A stretch of 64,000 bases of DNA from Codonopsis lanceolata (GCA_013146195.2 CM028383.1:21385492-21449491), one strand, 5' to 3'. Positions 11,180 to 23,274 are shown, counted from the stretch's first letter. Numbers and translations: made by a program. Notes: generated by a model not told the origin, from the letters alone.

Positions 11180-13645
11180 TCAAAATGGCATGCATGCCAA
11201 TACAAAGCTTTCAAATATTAAGCAGAGAGGATCCACCAGTGGCCGTAGCCGTAACCTCTTCGTCGTCCCGTCAATCACGATGAGTTCTCCATCACCACCA
11301 GCAGCAGTCTCTTCGGGAACTCCCTGGGCGGCTAACCGTGCATGGTATATATCGGTTATGAGATCAGACACATTGCCGGCTACATGCTTCGGTGGATTAC
11401 AAACAAGCAGACCCATCTTCACATCTTCCTCAACGATCAAGGCAAGCTCCACCACACTATAGGGGACCATCAAATGGCCCTCTCGGATAGTAGGATCAAA
11501 AGGAGAAGTTGTTGCCCATATAGCAAGCAAGTTAGGAGTTAGGCCAATCAAACCACTGAGGACAGCTTGACGCAAAACATGATCATCACTTGGTTGTAGT
11601 AGGGAATCAATGTATCATCAAAGGCATTAGAAGCCTTAAACTCCTCAATGATGGCCCATTTCTACTCGACCTCATGTTGAGTTAGCTTCGCATGTAGCTC
11701 CTCTTCCTCTTCGTCACGGTTGCCTTCACCTCCCTTATTTCCTTTAAAAGTTTCTCCTCAGAGGTCTTCGAGAAAACGAGGTGGGATTCGACTACCTTCT
11801 TTTCCTCTTTGACCTGGGATAGCTTAGTTACCGTAGCGGTAACGACCTCCTCATTGACCTTGATCTCAGCCCGTAGAGTGTTGACTTGCTCTTCAAGTTT
11901 ATTCTTCTTCAAGATCAGAGCCCGGTTCTGGTCAAGTTGTTCCATCACCCGGTCGAAGAGGAGTGAGCTGTTGGTGGCAACCTGCACAAGAAATACAATC
12001 GGTAAAGTAGGAGGTGTAATAAAAAAATTGGAATAAAGAAGGGAATTCATTCGATTACCTCACTTAAAGCCAACCCAACTTCTCCAATCAACACGATGGA
12101 GGTCGTCTTAGCTTTGGAGGTGGCCACGTCACCGTGGTTGATCCTCTTCATGAGCCCTTTCCCACTCACGACTACATAGTTACCCCGCTTAAGAAGGTTG
12201 AGCTTTTTGATGGTAGGGACCCCGTCGAGCTCGTCTATCAGTTTATCGGTTTCCTCGCCCATTCGGGGATGCTGGAAGTCATCCTCAAGCCACGAGGGAG
12301 TAGAGGAGCGATAAAGGGATGAAGAGGACTTGGATCGCTCGCCATTCTCCTCTCGAGACCAATTATTTCTACCACTGGTGGGCTCTTCAATCGACCTTTT
12401 TGTTCTGGTCTTCCCGATGGGGGCCTTCAGTATAGTAGGGGAGGGAGGCTTGCTGCTACCGCCTCGTGCGATCAGTCTAGGGCGCAGCTCGTCTAGTGCC
12501 CTTAATTCGGCCTATTTGGGCATGTTGGTCGCGCCCTGATTGGTGAGTGCTGCTTCTCTGGCCTCTTTGGCCTTTTTTTGGGACTCAATTTTTTTGAAGT
12601 ATCATTTAATCTCTTCATGGCTGCACGGACGGATAAGACCAGTCAGTTTAAGCTGGAAAGTTGAGCTCGTGGCAGCTCCCCCAGTAAGGATGGGGTTATT
12701 GTCCTTCAATTTTCACTTGGGGTTCAACCCCAATGATGGGCATCCGGTGGATACTGGCCTGACGCAAGAATATCTGATTAGCGGTAAAGCGCTCCTAGTC
12801 GAGCACAAACTCCTGCCCGCCTTTACCCTCTTTTACCCCTAAGAGTTTCTTGAAGCCGGTGATTATTTTTGTTTCGCCAGTTCAAAAATGGTCACGATTG
12901 TAGGGTCGGGCGAGGGAAGGGCCAGTATACTCGATTTCCACGAGTAGGACCTTTTGGTCCCAGGCTTCGACTTTGTTCAGGCTCTCACTTAGTAGTTTGA
13001 AGTAATGATGGTTGGAGCGACCAGAGATACGACTAGTGTTTTTGTTGATTTTGAATTCGTAGATGAAAGAATCCAATGGGAGTCTCAGTCCGACTAGAAA
13101 GAATCTAACAGTGGTCAGAGTCAACTCGCAGGGGAGGGCGTTGGTTATGTTTAGAAATTCGTAGATGAAAGGATCCAGTGGGAGTCTCAACCCGATCAGA
13201 AAGAAGTCAAAATAGAAGACCATCCGGTCTCCCTGATTAGTATGGTCTTCATCATCTATCTCCAACTCAAAGGCTTTTACTCGATAATAATTCGGGTCTT
13301 TGTGTAAGGAGTAAAACCAAGCGAAACGTCTTCTTCAGACTCTAGCTCGTCCCATGTCATTGTGGGCATGATACCTTCCTAAGTGACAGGTTTCTTACCC
13401 TTCTGGCAGGCAGCCCTCTTTCTCTTCTCTCTTGGAGTGCTTGTGCTCGAAAATAGTGACCCGGAAAGACGATCTACCTCATCATCATCACCCCCCTCAC
13501 CGGCAGCGGTTATAGTGACCTGCTCGGTGAGTGTAGTGATAGTTTCTTCAACGACTTTGGTAGCCACTACTTGTTCATTAGGTAAGGCAGCAGCTCTATT
13601 TGGGCATGTCCTCTCAGAATCTAAGGAGATGCAAATGTTCTGCAC
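11180..13645 (-). pseudogene. Degraded antisense ORF (aORF), putative gypsy-type transposon (Transposase_28-like) protein
   Basis: Consecutive minus-strand frames form one broken protein: 13645-13379 (acidic, ending in a Lys/Arg-rich patch PREKRKRAACQKGKK), 13265-12882, 12262-12047, 12050-11682 and 11575-11180. The second piece has the signature GLRLPLDPFIYEFLN followed by a partial copy GLRLPLDSFIYEF about 35 residues on, resembling the N-terminal domain called putative gypsy type transposon. The 12050-11682 piece is a Lys/Glu-rich coiled coil with LEEQVNTLRAEIK. The last piece ends in a basic RLRLRP stretch. The order globular domain, then coiled coil, then basic tail is usual for this class. 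The function of such proteins is unknown. Frame changes between the pieces mean it is unlikely to be expressed intact. Confidence 0.6.
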
Positions 13646-14420
13646 ATCTTGCTCGACGTGGACTACAGCTGGAGTGCTTAAAGCCTCATTAATTTGAAGA
13701 TCTAAGTCCGTTTGTTTAGAGTTCTCCAGTTCAACTTCAAAAATTTCCTCACGTTCAGGAGAAGCTCCGTGGTCATAGCTATGCCCTTCAATTTTCAGAT
13801 TCCCTGGATTTGCAAAAAGACATCCTACAAGAATCGAGGAATGAGCACGTTAGACCCTTCCCGTAAAAACAAACGTAAGTGGGTAGGCAAAAGCCGTGGT
13901 TAGGGTTTTAAGCCTCAAGCCGGCAAACAGGGCACCAGTTTGAGTTTTCCTCGATTCATACCTATGTGTGTGCCCGTGTACCGATACAAAACCCGGAAAA
14001 GGTCTAGTGAAGGTATCGAACCCAGAAAAGCTAGAGTTCATGAATGCAGATTTCAGGTAAAACTCACAAGAAAAGAATGGAAATTGAAGATATCTAAAAG
14101 CATGGCATCATATATTTCGATGGTTCTAATCATAGTGTGATTTCATTTCGTAACAAGGATTTTTGAAAGTCCTCACGCACCTCACACGCATCATCGAACC
14201 CCAAAATCAGGGTTCTAGCAAATAGGCAGAAGAAACAAGTTCGAAATTTCGTGAATCATAGTGTTACCTGTCAGATTAAGGCTTGATGATCTTGGAGAAC
14301 ATGATTGTTTGAGTACCTGCTATGGACTCACGACTCAGTTGACACCACCGATTTGAGAACAAAGGGGGTAAAAAAAGTTCAAAGATTGGTAAAAGAGCAT
14401 AAGGGAGAGGTTTTTTGCTC

Positions 14421-14430
14421 TTTTATAGGC
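14421..14430 (-). promoter_or_regulatory. TATA box for the antisense ORF
   Basis: On the minus strand the sequence reads GCCTATAAAA followed by GAGC. It lies about 0.8 kb upstream of the first readable ORF piece and points toward it, opposite to the LTR promoter. The role is inferred from sequence and position only. Confidence 0.45.
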
Positions 14431-14770
14431 TGTTTAGGGAGCAAAATAGGGGGAACTCAAGAGGGGTTTTATTAGCTGTGCACAAAGCGCTACGATCGAG
14501 GCGTCGCATTAAATGCCACCTCGAAGGACGCATACTCGACGATACCTCTGCAGACAACGGTTACCTTCTGACGCATCATCTCATCATGCGCCTGACACCA
14601 GCTAGCGTCACCTACCGTCGAAAAGGCTAGGTTTACGAATTTACCTTCAGCTTTTTTGAAAATCTTTGCAAAACAAAAAAAGTGACAAAGTTCTTTAGTG
14701 ATCAGACGATAGAGTTACAAGCACAAGTCAGACATTATGCTCGTCGCTTCGAGCAACTGTGCTAGCCAGA

Positions 14771-14788
14771 CAAGGAGCAGGGGGCCAC
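14771..14788 (+). other. Polypurine tract of the Tat-like element
   Basis: The sequence caaggagcagggggccac lies immediately before the right LTR. A polypurine tract here primes plus-strand DNA synthesis in LTR elements and supports the plus orientation. Confidence 0.55.
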
Positions 14789-15480
14789 TGAGCTGTAAGG
14801 CCCAAACAACCCGAACATCGGTCACGTATCAGGCATGCAATTACCTTACCACGAGCGGGGCACGTGTCTGTCTTGTATAGTGGGCAAAAACATATGCTCA
14901 GTGGTAATACGAGCATGGAAAAACATACACTCGGTGGTAATATGCCCGCTTTCATACGGGCATATCGAGGACAACCCCCCTTCACCATTTAGCCAGGGGC
15001 CAAGTGTGTAGTGAGCTGGACAATAACCTAACGAGCAGATCAAATCGGCTCAGAAACACTGGTAACGGTTGTCCATAACGTGGGGTGTTAATGCCGAGAA
15101 ATCATTCGGACACGGCCTTAATCGTGTCTGTATTTCTCGCTTGGGCAATTTGCAACCACTCCTCGACATCCAAGGCTAAGGCTATATAAACCCTTATTTC
15201 AGGTTTCCTTTACGATTCCCCAAACTATGGACAGGGATTGTTAGCGATACTTAAAAGAAAAACACAAAAACTACGAGCACCCTTCTCCATCTTAAGGGGA
15301 GGTACGTTCAATTTTATAAGCCCTTACTCAGTCAAAATGCTTTTGCACTTGTGTGTCAGATGATTATCACACCTAAGTGTCTTTGCACGGAAAGTCCCTA
15401 CCCAGTTCACGTTTGATTCAGGTTTTTGACAGGTTTTGGTCGAGAGGATTAAAGCTCAGATATCCTATACTAATAGCCCA
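14789..15480 (+). repeat. 3' LTR of the Tat-like element
   Basis: It starts TGAGCTGTAAGGCCC, has a TATA box (ctatataaac) near 15182, and ends near aatagccca. It is longer than the left copy because of an extra segment containing ctttacgattccccaaac. Confidence 0.68.
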
Positions 15481-15900
15481 GTGTATATACGCTTTTTGGA
15501 TACATCAATTGTCAAGACAAAAATTAATATCTGTAGATTCTTGAAATGTGCCCTAATATATCAACCAAACCCTTCAAATAATATTTCTTTGGCAATACAA
15601 TAAAATAAATAAGGGTGAATAAGTTATGAATCTGTGTTCTAAAGTAAGGGTTAATTTTTATTTTGAAAAAGATTGATTCAAAACACTTTTAGAAGCATAT
15701 ATGCAAAAATATGTTTGAGTAAAACTCCTGTAGGGCGGTCTTACGGATCTTAATTCGTAAGACGGAGTCTCACTCTCTCATAGCTTAACCCACCAACACA
15801 CGATGGATCGTGTAAAGAGAATATATCATACAAAAAAAAAATTTGTAAAACCATCTTATCTAAGTTTTTACCAGTACACTTAGTAAAGATATCAGTGAAG
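15481..15900. repeat. Spacer with a GTAAGACGG-type repeat
   Basis: Between 15729 and 15770 the sequence gggcggtcttacggatctta then attcgtaagacggagtctca is a short palindromic unit, with inner copies of gtcttac and gtaagac. It belongs to the dispersed family also seen near 6006, 25600 and 49534. The rest shows nothing I recognise. Confidence 0.5.
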
Positions 15901-15905
15901 TGAAC

Positions 15906-16299
15906 TGATGTGTACCGAAAATATACCCCCTAAAGTATTGGCCAAAAGGCCCATAGCAAAGGAAGGGCCCAAGCCCAAAGTAAGTAAAGGCCCATAAAAG
16001 TACTATATATAGAGGGGCCTTCCCTCATTATAGGGGATGGACTCCTCAACCTCTCAATCTCTCTCTCTTTCACATGCTCAATACATTATTTCACCGGTAG
16101 CTCGAGGGAACGCCTGAGCTCCGACATATATTATTCTTGTTATTGACTCTCAAACCGAAGAGCTTTAGCTGGGATAACTTCCCAGCTCCCTAACGGTGCT
16201 CTCTCTTTGCAAACAAAACAGCCAGATATCCAACCGATGACATCACGGACCAGTCACGTGCGACGAGACTTTCGGCACCCCCCTCTCGTGGTGTGATCA
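15906..16299 (+). repeat. 5' LTR of LARD A
   Basis: TG...CA ends, TATA region near 16003-16012 and a CT-rich stretch (ctctcaatctctctctcttt) downstream as in a transcribed leader. The bases just after it, agtggttccattgacgggaa, are the expected place for the primer-binding site; I do not assign the tRNA with confidence. Confidence 0.9.
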
Positions 16300-16637
16300 A
16301 GTGGTTCCATTGACGGGAACGACTTTATTTCGTTCCTCTCTAGTCACTGTCTCCGTCAACCTCAACGGAGCTCCGTTCTAAGGGTGCCGGAACACCACCG
16401 ACGAACACAAACACAAATTATGCATGCGAGCTTGAAGAAGGAAAACTTAAAACAGAAAACAACATGACCATTAGATGTGCCTTGGCTGAACGAGCAAGAC
16501 AACACCAAAATTGACTTTATTCGATCACCCACGTTTCCCCGCGTGCCAAAACAAGCTGCTAAAGGCATCATATCCTCGTCACACCGGCAGCGCTCTGGCA
16601 ACTAGATCTAACGAATTTCCGCTAGCAAAAACAGAAA

Positions 16638-19600
16638 GCAACACCACCACCAGATGCGTCTAGAAGATACGAGCTCAACGCCGCGTAAATCGCCTCCAAC
16701 GAATGTTAGACGTGCCCCCACGTGCCACCACCATCTACTGAAGTCGCCAACCTTCATGCGCCGACCAACTGAAGTCTAATCTAGTGCACAAGCAGGCCAT
16801 GTCTAAATACAAATGTGCCAGCTTGAATATGTCATTATGTCACCATCGTGTCCCCTCCACTTGCTAATGTCAACTCACCCATGTGAACACTTCTTAATTA
16901 TCAGGTGTATTCCTTCCGTAATTGTCCTTAGATTTTTGTTGATTTACATCCATGTTGTTTGACTTTGAAAGTACCTAGTTCATGAATATTACAAAAGCAC
17001 TGTTAATTTGAATATTATACATAATCATTAGGCAACCAAACAAATCAGACTTATTATTTACTGATTGTTCATGCCTTATTAGTTGCTTTTATTACATGCT
17101 GCACGGGATTTATACAAAATATGATAACTTCAAATGAGTATGAATCCCAATAATTTACATATTTGAATAACCATAAAATCACATGCACTCGACAATCGAC
17201 ATAGACACGAGAACAAGTTAATACATATATTATTAATTGTATACAACTATGTGACGATTTAACGAGCATATATGTGCGCATCTTATACGAGCATCATAGT
17301 ATTTTGATAGTTTGGCACATAACATCATTCGCGAAATTTATGACGGCATTATTTGGAGTAAATGTACACGAGCTCGTTAGCCTCGGAAAATACTTACATC
17401 TTATAAATTCATCGTATCTTCTAATAGCACGATGTGTTGCCACAATGATTTATTTCCTATTCTCGCATAGGCCCATATCCAAATAATCTTACCTTATACG
17501 ACCACCATGCTCGGAGTATTACAAGTACTGCAAAAGTGAAATATTTGTGATGAAATATGATCATTTGCTTATACAATAGCTACGGTTATTTGTCGTAAAT
17601 TTGGATTAAATGCGAGCATGATTACTTTCCTAGTTACGCAAGGACAAATTCATAATACACATTCTAGCTAAAAATGGAATATGCTTGATTTGCAATCATA
17701 TTATTATTTACAAGGAAGATTTCGAAAAACATTATTTCACCGAATCTAGAACCACGGGATTACGGGAAGCCAAGACATTTATTGATTTATTATTGCCCAG
17801 TTAATAGCAATAGTTAACTAGGGGGCTACTATTGAGGCCTGAAAACAAATAGAAATCTTTACTACTTCTCGATCTCCGAGGATGCTCCTACGCTCAAGAA
17901 GTGGGGGGCTACTACTACCATGGTTGATGAGATCCTATAGCACTCTTGTATGACAAAGTCCCATGACGGCCACAATAGTTATTTATATGAAATCTTCATC
18001 CATATCAGATCGTCGACGATAATAGAGACTACTATTTGAAAGATCCCCGCTCGCCATATCTAGGCCAATGCCAGAGCTCATCTAAACTCGCGGCTAAACT
18101 TCATATCATTCTCGTGCCCGAGCACGCCACGCTCGCGCCAATGCCCGAGCTTCATATTATTTTCGTGCCCGTGCACGCTACGCTCGCGCCAATGCCCAAG
18201 CTTTATATTATTATTGAGGATCGATACATCACACTCCTATTAAGTTTCATATCACGCAGCACCATATAGCTCGGTTTTCTTGAAAGTCCTCGCCACGCCA
18301 AGGACATGTCTTATTATGGCCTTTTGGGCCATTTTTCTGGAAGATCTCATCAACCAAAGAACACTTTTATCTCAAAAACCATCACAAAGCTGAGGAGGAA
18401 TCACATCAAATGGTCAATTATACACACAGGTTCCTCGCCAAGGTTCAAAAGTTGACTACATAAACTCTCTTGGAATTCAAAGCAAAATCTCTAGTATTAC
18501 AAGAAAAAATTATGAGAAAATTGTCCTTCTTACCTTGGATATGAACCACTATGGAAGCCATCCCCATCCTCGGTACGTGAGGTGGGGGTCAACGGCCTCA
18601 TCCTCGGTACATGGGGAAGGTCGCAATGTACAAATGCCATAGTAGCAACACCACCACCAGATGCGTCTAGAAGATACGAGCTCAACGCCGCCTAAATCGC
18701 CTCCAACGAATGTTAGACGTGCCCCCACGCGCCACCACCATCTGCTGAAGTCGCCAACCTTCATGCGCCGACCAATTGAAGTCTGATATAGTGCACAAGT
18801 AGGCCATGTCTAAATACAAATGTGCCAGCTTGAATATGTCATTATGTCACCATCATGTCCCCTCCACTTGCTGATGTCAACTCACCCATGTGAACACTTC
18901 TTAATTATCAGGTGTATTCCTTCCGTAATTGTCCTTAGATTTTTGTTGATTTACATCCATGTTGTTTGACTTTGAAAGTACCTAGTTCATGAATATTACA
19001 AAAGTACTGTTAATTTGAATATTATACATAATCATTAGGCAACCAAACAAATCAGACTTTTTATTTACTGATTGTTCATGCCTTATTAGTTGCTTTTATT
19101 ACATGATGCACGGGATTTATACAAAATATGATAACTTCAAATGAGTATGAATCCCAATAATTTACATATTTGAATAACCATAAAATCACATGCACTCGAC
19201 AATCGACATAGGCACGAGAACAAGTTACTACATATATTATTAATTGTATACAACTATGTGACGATTTAACGAGCATATATGTGCGCATCTTATACGAGCA
19301 GCATGGTATTTTGATAGTTTGGCACATAACATCATTCGCGAAAATTATGACGGCATTATTTGGAGTAAATGTACACGAGCTCGTTAGCCTCGGCAAATAC
19401 TTACATCTTATAAATTCATCGTATCTTCTAATAGCACGATGTGTCGCCACAATGATTTATTTCCTATTCTCGCATAGTACTGCAAAAGTGAAATATTTGT
19501 GATGAAATATGATCATTTGCTTATACAATAGCTACGGTTATTTGTCGTAAATTTGGATTAAATGCGAGCATGATTACTTTCCTAGTTACGCAAGGACAAA

Positions 19601-20574
19601 TTCATAATATACATTCTAGTTAAAAGTGGAATATGCTTGATTTGCAATCATATTATTATTTACAAGGAAGATTTCGAAAAACATTATTTCGCCGAATCTA
19701 GAACTACGGGATTACGGGAAGCCAAGACATTTATTGATTTATTATTGCCCAGTTAATAGCAATAGTTAACTAGGGAGATGCTATTGAGGCCTGAAAACAA
19801 ATAGAAATCTTTACTACTTCTCGATCTCCGGGATGCTCCTACGCTCAAGAAGTGGGGGGCTACTACTACCATGGTTGATGAGATCCTACAGCACTCTTGT
19901 ATGACAAAGTCCCATGACGGCCACAATAGTTATTTACATGAAATCTTCATCCATATCAGACCGTCGACGATAATAGAGACTACTACTTGAAAGATCCCCG
20001 CTCGCCATACCTAGGCCAATGCCCGAGCTCATCTAAACTCGCGGCTAAACTTCATATCATTTTCGTGCCCGAGCACGCCACGCTCGCGTCAATGCCCGAG
20101 CTTCATATTATTTTCCGCTCGCGCCAATGCCCGAGCTTTATATTATTATTGAGGATCGATACATCACACTCCTATTGAGTTTCATATCACGCAGCACCAT
20201 ATAGCTCGGTTTTCTTGAAAGTCCTCGCCACGCCAAGGACAAGTCTTATTATGGCCTTTTGGGCCACTTTTCTGGAAGATCTCGTCAACCAAAGAACACT
20301 TTTATCTCAAAAACCATCACAAAGCTGAGGAGGAATCACATCAAAGGGTCAATTATACACACAGGTTCCTCGCCAAGATTCAAAAGTTAACTACATAAAC
20401 TCTCTTGGAATTCAAAGAAAAATCTCCAACATTACAAGAAAGAATTATGAGAAAATTGTCCTTCTTACCTTGGATATAAACCACTATGGAAGCCATCCCC
20501 ATCCTCGGTACGCGAGGTGGGGGTCAACGGCCTCATCCTCAGTACACGGGGAAGGTCGCAATGTATAAATGTCA
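16638..20574. repeat. 2-kb internal direct duplication in LARD A
   Basis: Copy 1 (16638-18644) and copy 2 (18645-about 20574) both start gcaacaccaccaccagatgc and match closely throughout, with small indels. For example copy 2 lacks the stretch around 17465-17525 of copy 1. The period is 2007 bp. Within each copy, near 18090-18205 and 20040-20150, there is a short tandem repeat of the phrase cgcgccaatgcccgagcttc. Minus-strand open frames within it (such as 19450-19076) are not recognised and are not conserved in length between the copies. Confidence 0.88.
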
Positions 20575-20750
20575 CAGTAGCTTACAAATGTCATAGTAGC
20601 TTACAAGTGCCGAAGTAGCTTACAAATGCCATAGTAGCTTACAAGTGCCGAAGTAGCTTACAAATGCCGAAGTAGCTTACAAATGCCGAAGTAGCTTACA
20701 AGTGCCGAAGTAGCTTACAAGTGCCAAAGTAGCTTACAAATGCCCAAATG
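20575..20750. repeat. About 20-bp tandem repeat in LARD A
   Basis: About nine copies of a unit agtagcttacaaatgccga or its agtgccga variant, following the 2-kb duplication. Confidence 0.85.
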
Positions 20751-20764
20751 ATTGCAATATAAAG

Positions 20765-21010
20765 CATGAATCTTATTACAGCCTTATGGCCCAGGTTTCT
20801 TATTGTTCTTCGCCAAGCCGAAGACAAATCTTATTACGGCCTTATGGCCCGGTTTTCTTATTGTTCTTCGCCAAGCCGAAGACAAATCTTATTACGGCCT
20901 TATGGCCTGGTTTTTTTATTGTTCTTCGCCAAGGCGAAGACAAATCTTATTTCAGCCTTATGGCCTGGTTTTCTTATTGTTCTTTGCCCAAGCCGATGAT
21001 AAATCTTGTT
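20765..21010. repeat. About 59-bp tandem repeat in LARD A
   Basis: Four to five copies of a unit containing aaatcttattacggccttat, ggcccggttttcttattgtt and cttcgccaagccgaagac. The last phrase is an imperfect palindrome (cttcg...cgaag). Open frames here merely reflect the repeat. Confidence 0.85.
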
Positions 21011-21029
21011 ATGACTTTATGGTCCAATT

Positions 21030-21155
21030 TTCTTGAAGATCCTCGGTACGCGAGGACCCATCACTTTTTCTAAAAAATCCTTGGTACGCGAGGACCAATC
21101 ACTTTTCTTGAAGATCCTCGGTACACGAGGACCCGATATAATTTTCTTCTTTAAA
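21030..21155. repeat. About 36-bp palindromic tandem repeat in LARD A
   Basis: Three copies of the unit gatcctcggtacgcgaggac plus spacer; each unit contains the hyphenated palindrome cctcg...cgagg. Confidence 0.8.
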
Positions 21156-21370
21156 GATCTTCACTTAACCGAAGACCAGTTAATCAAGGCCTTAGCATCA
21201 ATTATCACACCTCGGTCAACTCAAGCACCTGCGCAAAGAATCTCATGTTGTGCTCAAACGGTTAAGTTAAGAAGCCTTCTTCGGTCTCAAAAGCAGAAAT
21301 CGCTAACTCTCAGCAGGACAAGGCAGAATCACAAGCAAATAGTACTCCTTACCCTTGAGGTAAACTTCAA

Positions 21371-21392
21371 GGAATAAGGAGTAGGGGGCTAT
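21371..21392 (+). other. Polypurine tract of LARD A
   Basis: ggaataaggagtagggggct then at, directly before the 3' LTR. A near-identical tract lies, in reverse, beside the LTR of LARD B at 35798-35825. Confidence 0.8.
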
Positions 21393-21785
21393 TGATGTGT
21401 ACCAAAAATATACCCCCTAAAGTATTGGCCAAAAGACTCATAGCAAAGGAAGGGCCCAAGCCCAAAGTAAGTAAAGGTCCATAAAAGTACTATATATAGA
21501 GGGGTCTTCCCTCATTATATGGGATGGACTCCTCAACCTCTCAATCTCTCTCTCTTTCACATGCTCAATACATTATTTCACCGGTAGCTCGAGGGAACGC
21601 CTGAACTCCGGCATATATTATTCTTGCTATTGACTCTCACACCGGAGGGTTTTAGCTGAGATAACCTCTCAGCTCCCTAACGGTGCTCTCTCTTTGCAGA
21701 CAAAACAGCCAGATATCCAACCGACGACATCACGAACCAATCACGTGCGACGAGGCTTTCGGCACCCCCTCTCGTGGCGTGATCA
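21393..21785 (+). repeat. 3' LTR of LARD A
   Basis: It starts TGATGTGTACCAAAAATA and ends GGCGTGATCA. It differs from the 5' LTR at a small number of positions. Confidence 0.9.
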
Positions 21786-21790
21786 TGAAC

Positions 21791-23274
21791 ATTCAAACAC
21801 GAAGGTGAATAAGTAGCAGAAATATTTATTTAGCATTATTTACACACAGCTGATAGATTATGCAATTTGGTAGCCATTCCATTCTCCACCTCAACTTCGA
21901 CTATGACAGCATATAAGTGAATTAAATTTTTATGGACAAAACAAAACCCTTGAAGAAATGGATAAAATGGGGGAAACATGCTTGGGTGAACATCAACCTA
22001 ATCGTTGATTATGACTACCACAATTGAGTTGTTAGTGTCATATTATTAGAAACCCACAAACTAAAGATAGGAGATAAGATAACAATGGATCGATCATTCA
22101 TGCACTAAAAATAGACATTCATCCACCAAACATTTACTCACTCAATGGGACCTTTATGAAAAATACTGGTTGCTCAGTTCTTAAGATATTATTTGATTTG
22201 ACACATAAATTTAAAAAAAAATTAATTGATTATTATAAATACACTTTTATAACTATTATTACAATTAAGTCTTAGTCAGAGGTCGATCTTGAGTTTCGAG
22301 AGGCCCATGGCAAAAAAAAAATGGGCCCTTTATAAAAATGAAATCATTTAAAGTATTAAGAACCTATGATTCAAACTTGTGACATCTACCTTATATTAAA
22401 TGCATCTTAACGACTGGGTGAAACTAATCAATTGATAACTTTTTTGACACTATAATATATATATTAAATATAAGGTAGTTAAACATTTGGCAAAAATTAG
22501 CCACCAGGGCCTGGTGGTCTTAGTAAATAACAAAGTTGTCATTCTCCAAAGCAGCTTTGGCCTTCATTGAGATTTAATTATAACAATAGTTGTAAAAGGA
22601 GTTGTAAATCTAATATTTGTAGTTTCTTATATAAAATGCCCAAGTGCATGTGACCATCATTAAAGTGGAAGGAAAAAGAAATGGTAAAAATGATAAAAGT
22701 ATTTTCTAAAAAAGAAAGTTTAGAAATATGATTTATTTATTTTTTTAAATGGACAAAAAAATATAACAATTATTTAGGAATAGAAGTATTATTATTTAAA
22801 TAAATATTTCATTTGAGAAGAAAATATGCAATAACTTAGTAATTTACTTTTATTTAAGATATGCCCAAAGACGTTTTTTTTTCCTTCTGATTCTAAATAA
22901 GATCGATCCTCTTAGTTTGTAGTAATTAATTTTCAAGAATATTTTTTTTTCTTCACTTACATTAGTTTTCTATATAATATATATAGACTATCATGTACTA
23001 AAAGCCTAAAAGGTAATGAGTCCATTTCCTTTGAAAAATTACACGTAAGTTGGAAAATATGAATTCATGTATAATTCCTATTGTTTGGACCAGTTGAAAA
23101 AGAATAACAACTAGAAAATTCTACCAAACCTAGAGCAATTTCACTACAAGAAAATTCACACGTAAAAAAAATTAAAAAACATTTTCCTTTTTGGTTTATT
23201 CCAAAAAAATAGTCTTATTTTTAAAACAATATAATATTTATAATACATTTTAAAAATATACAAGCATGTACAAC
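21791..23274. other. AT-rich spacer with an hAT-like fragment
   Basis: Around 22276-22330 the sequence cagaggtcgatcttgag, gaggcccatggc and atgggccctttat resembles the GGCCC-rich terminal region of the hAT element at 3155-3991. Its other end is not clear; cagggcctggtgg near 22506 is a candidate. The remainder is AT-rich with no gene. Confidence 0.4.

Larger units (their letters stand above)
10271..15480 (+). mobile_element. Non-autonomous Tat-lineage-like LTR retrotransposon retaining an antisense ORF
   Basis: Two direct repeats of 612-692 bp (10271-10882 and 14789-15480) start TGAGCTG and share long stretches such as cttgccacgagcggggcac and gaggctatataaaccctt, so they are LTRs. A purine-rich tract, caaggagcaggggg, precedes the right copy, which with the plus-strand TATA boxes sets the orientation as plus. 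The interior (about 3.9 kb) has no gag, protease, RT, RNase H or integrase that I can find. It does hold a degraded minus-strand ORF of putative gypsy-type transposon class. Extra ORFs, often antisense and between pol and the 3' LTR, are known in Tat-lineage elements (Grande, Retand, RIRE2), so this is best explained as a pol-deleted Tat derivative. No clean 5-bp target duplication is visible, so the right end is uncertain by a few bases. Confidence 0.68.
15906..21785 (+). mobile_element. LARD A: large coding-poor LTR retrotransposon
   Basis: Two nearly identical LTRs of about 394 bp (15906-16299 and 21393-21785) begin TGATGTGTACC and end GTGATCA. The element is flanked by a perfect 5-bp target duplication, tgaac (15901-15905 and 21786-21790). 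A polypurine tract ends at 21391. Each LTR has a TATA region (actatatatagagggg). The 5.1-kb interior has no recognisable gag or pol; it consists of a 2-kb direct duplication and several short tandem arrays. That makes it a large retrotransposon derivative that must rely on another element's proteins. The LTR similarity suggests a recent insertion. Confidence 0.92.

Noticed and set aside
12330..12842. Plus-strand frames of 69 and 100 codons in the Tat-like element
   Set aside because: They lie opposite the degraded antisense protein and have no recognisable domain; they read as shadows.
16362..19450. Minus-strand frames in LARD A as genes
   Set aside because: They lie in the 2-kb duplication, differ in length between the copies and match no family I recognise.
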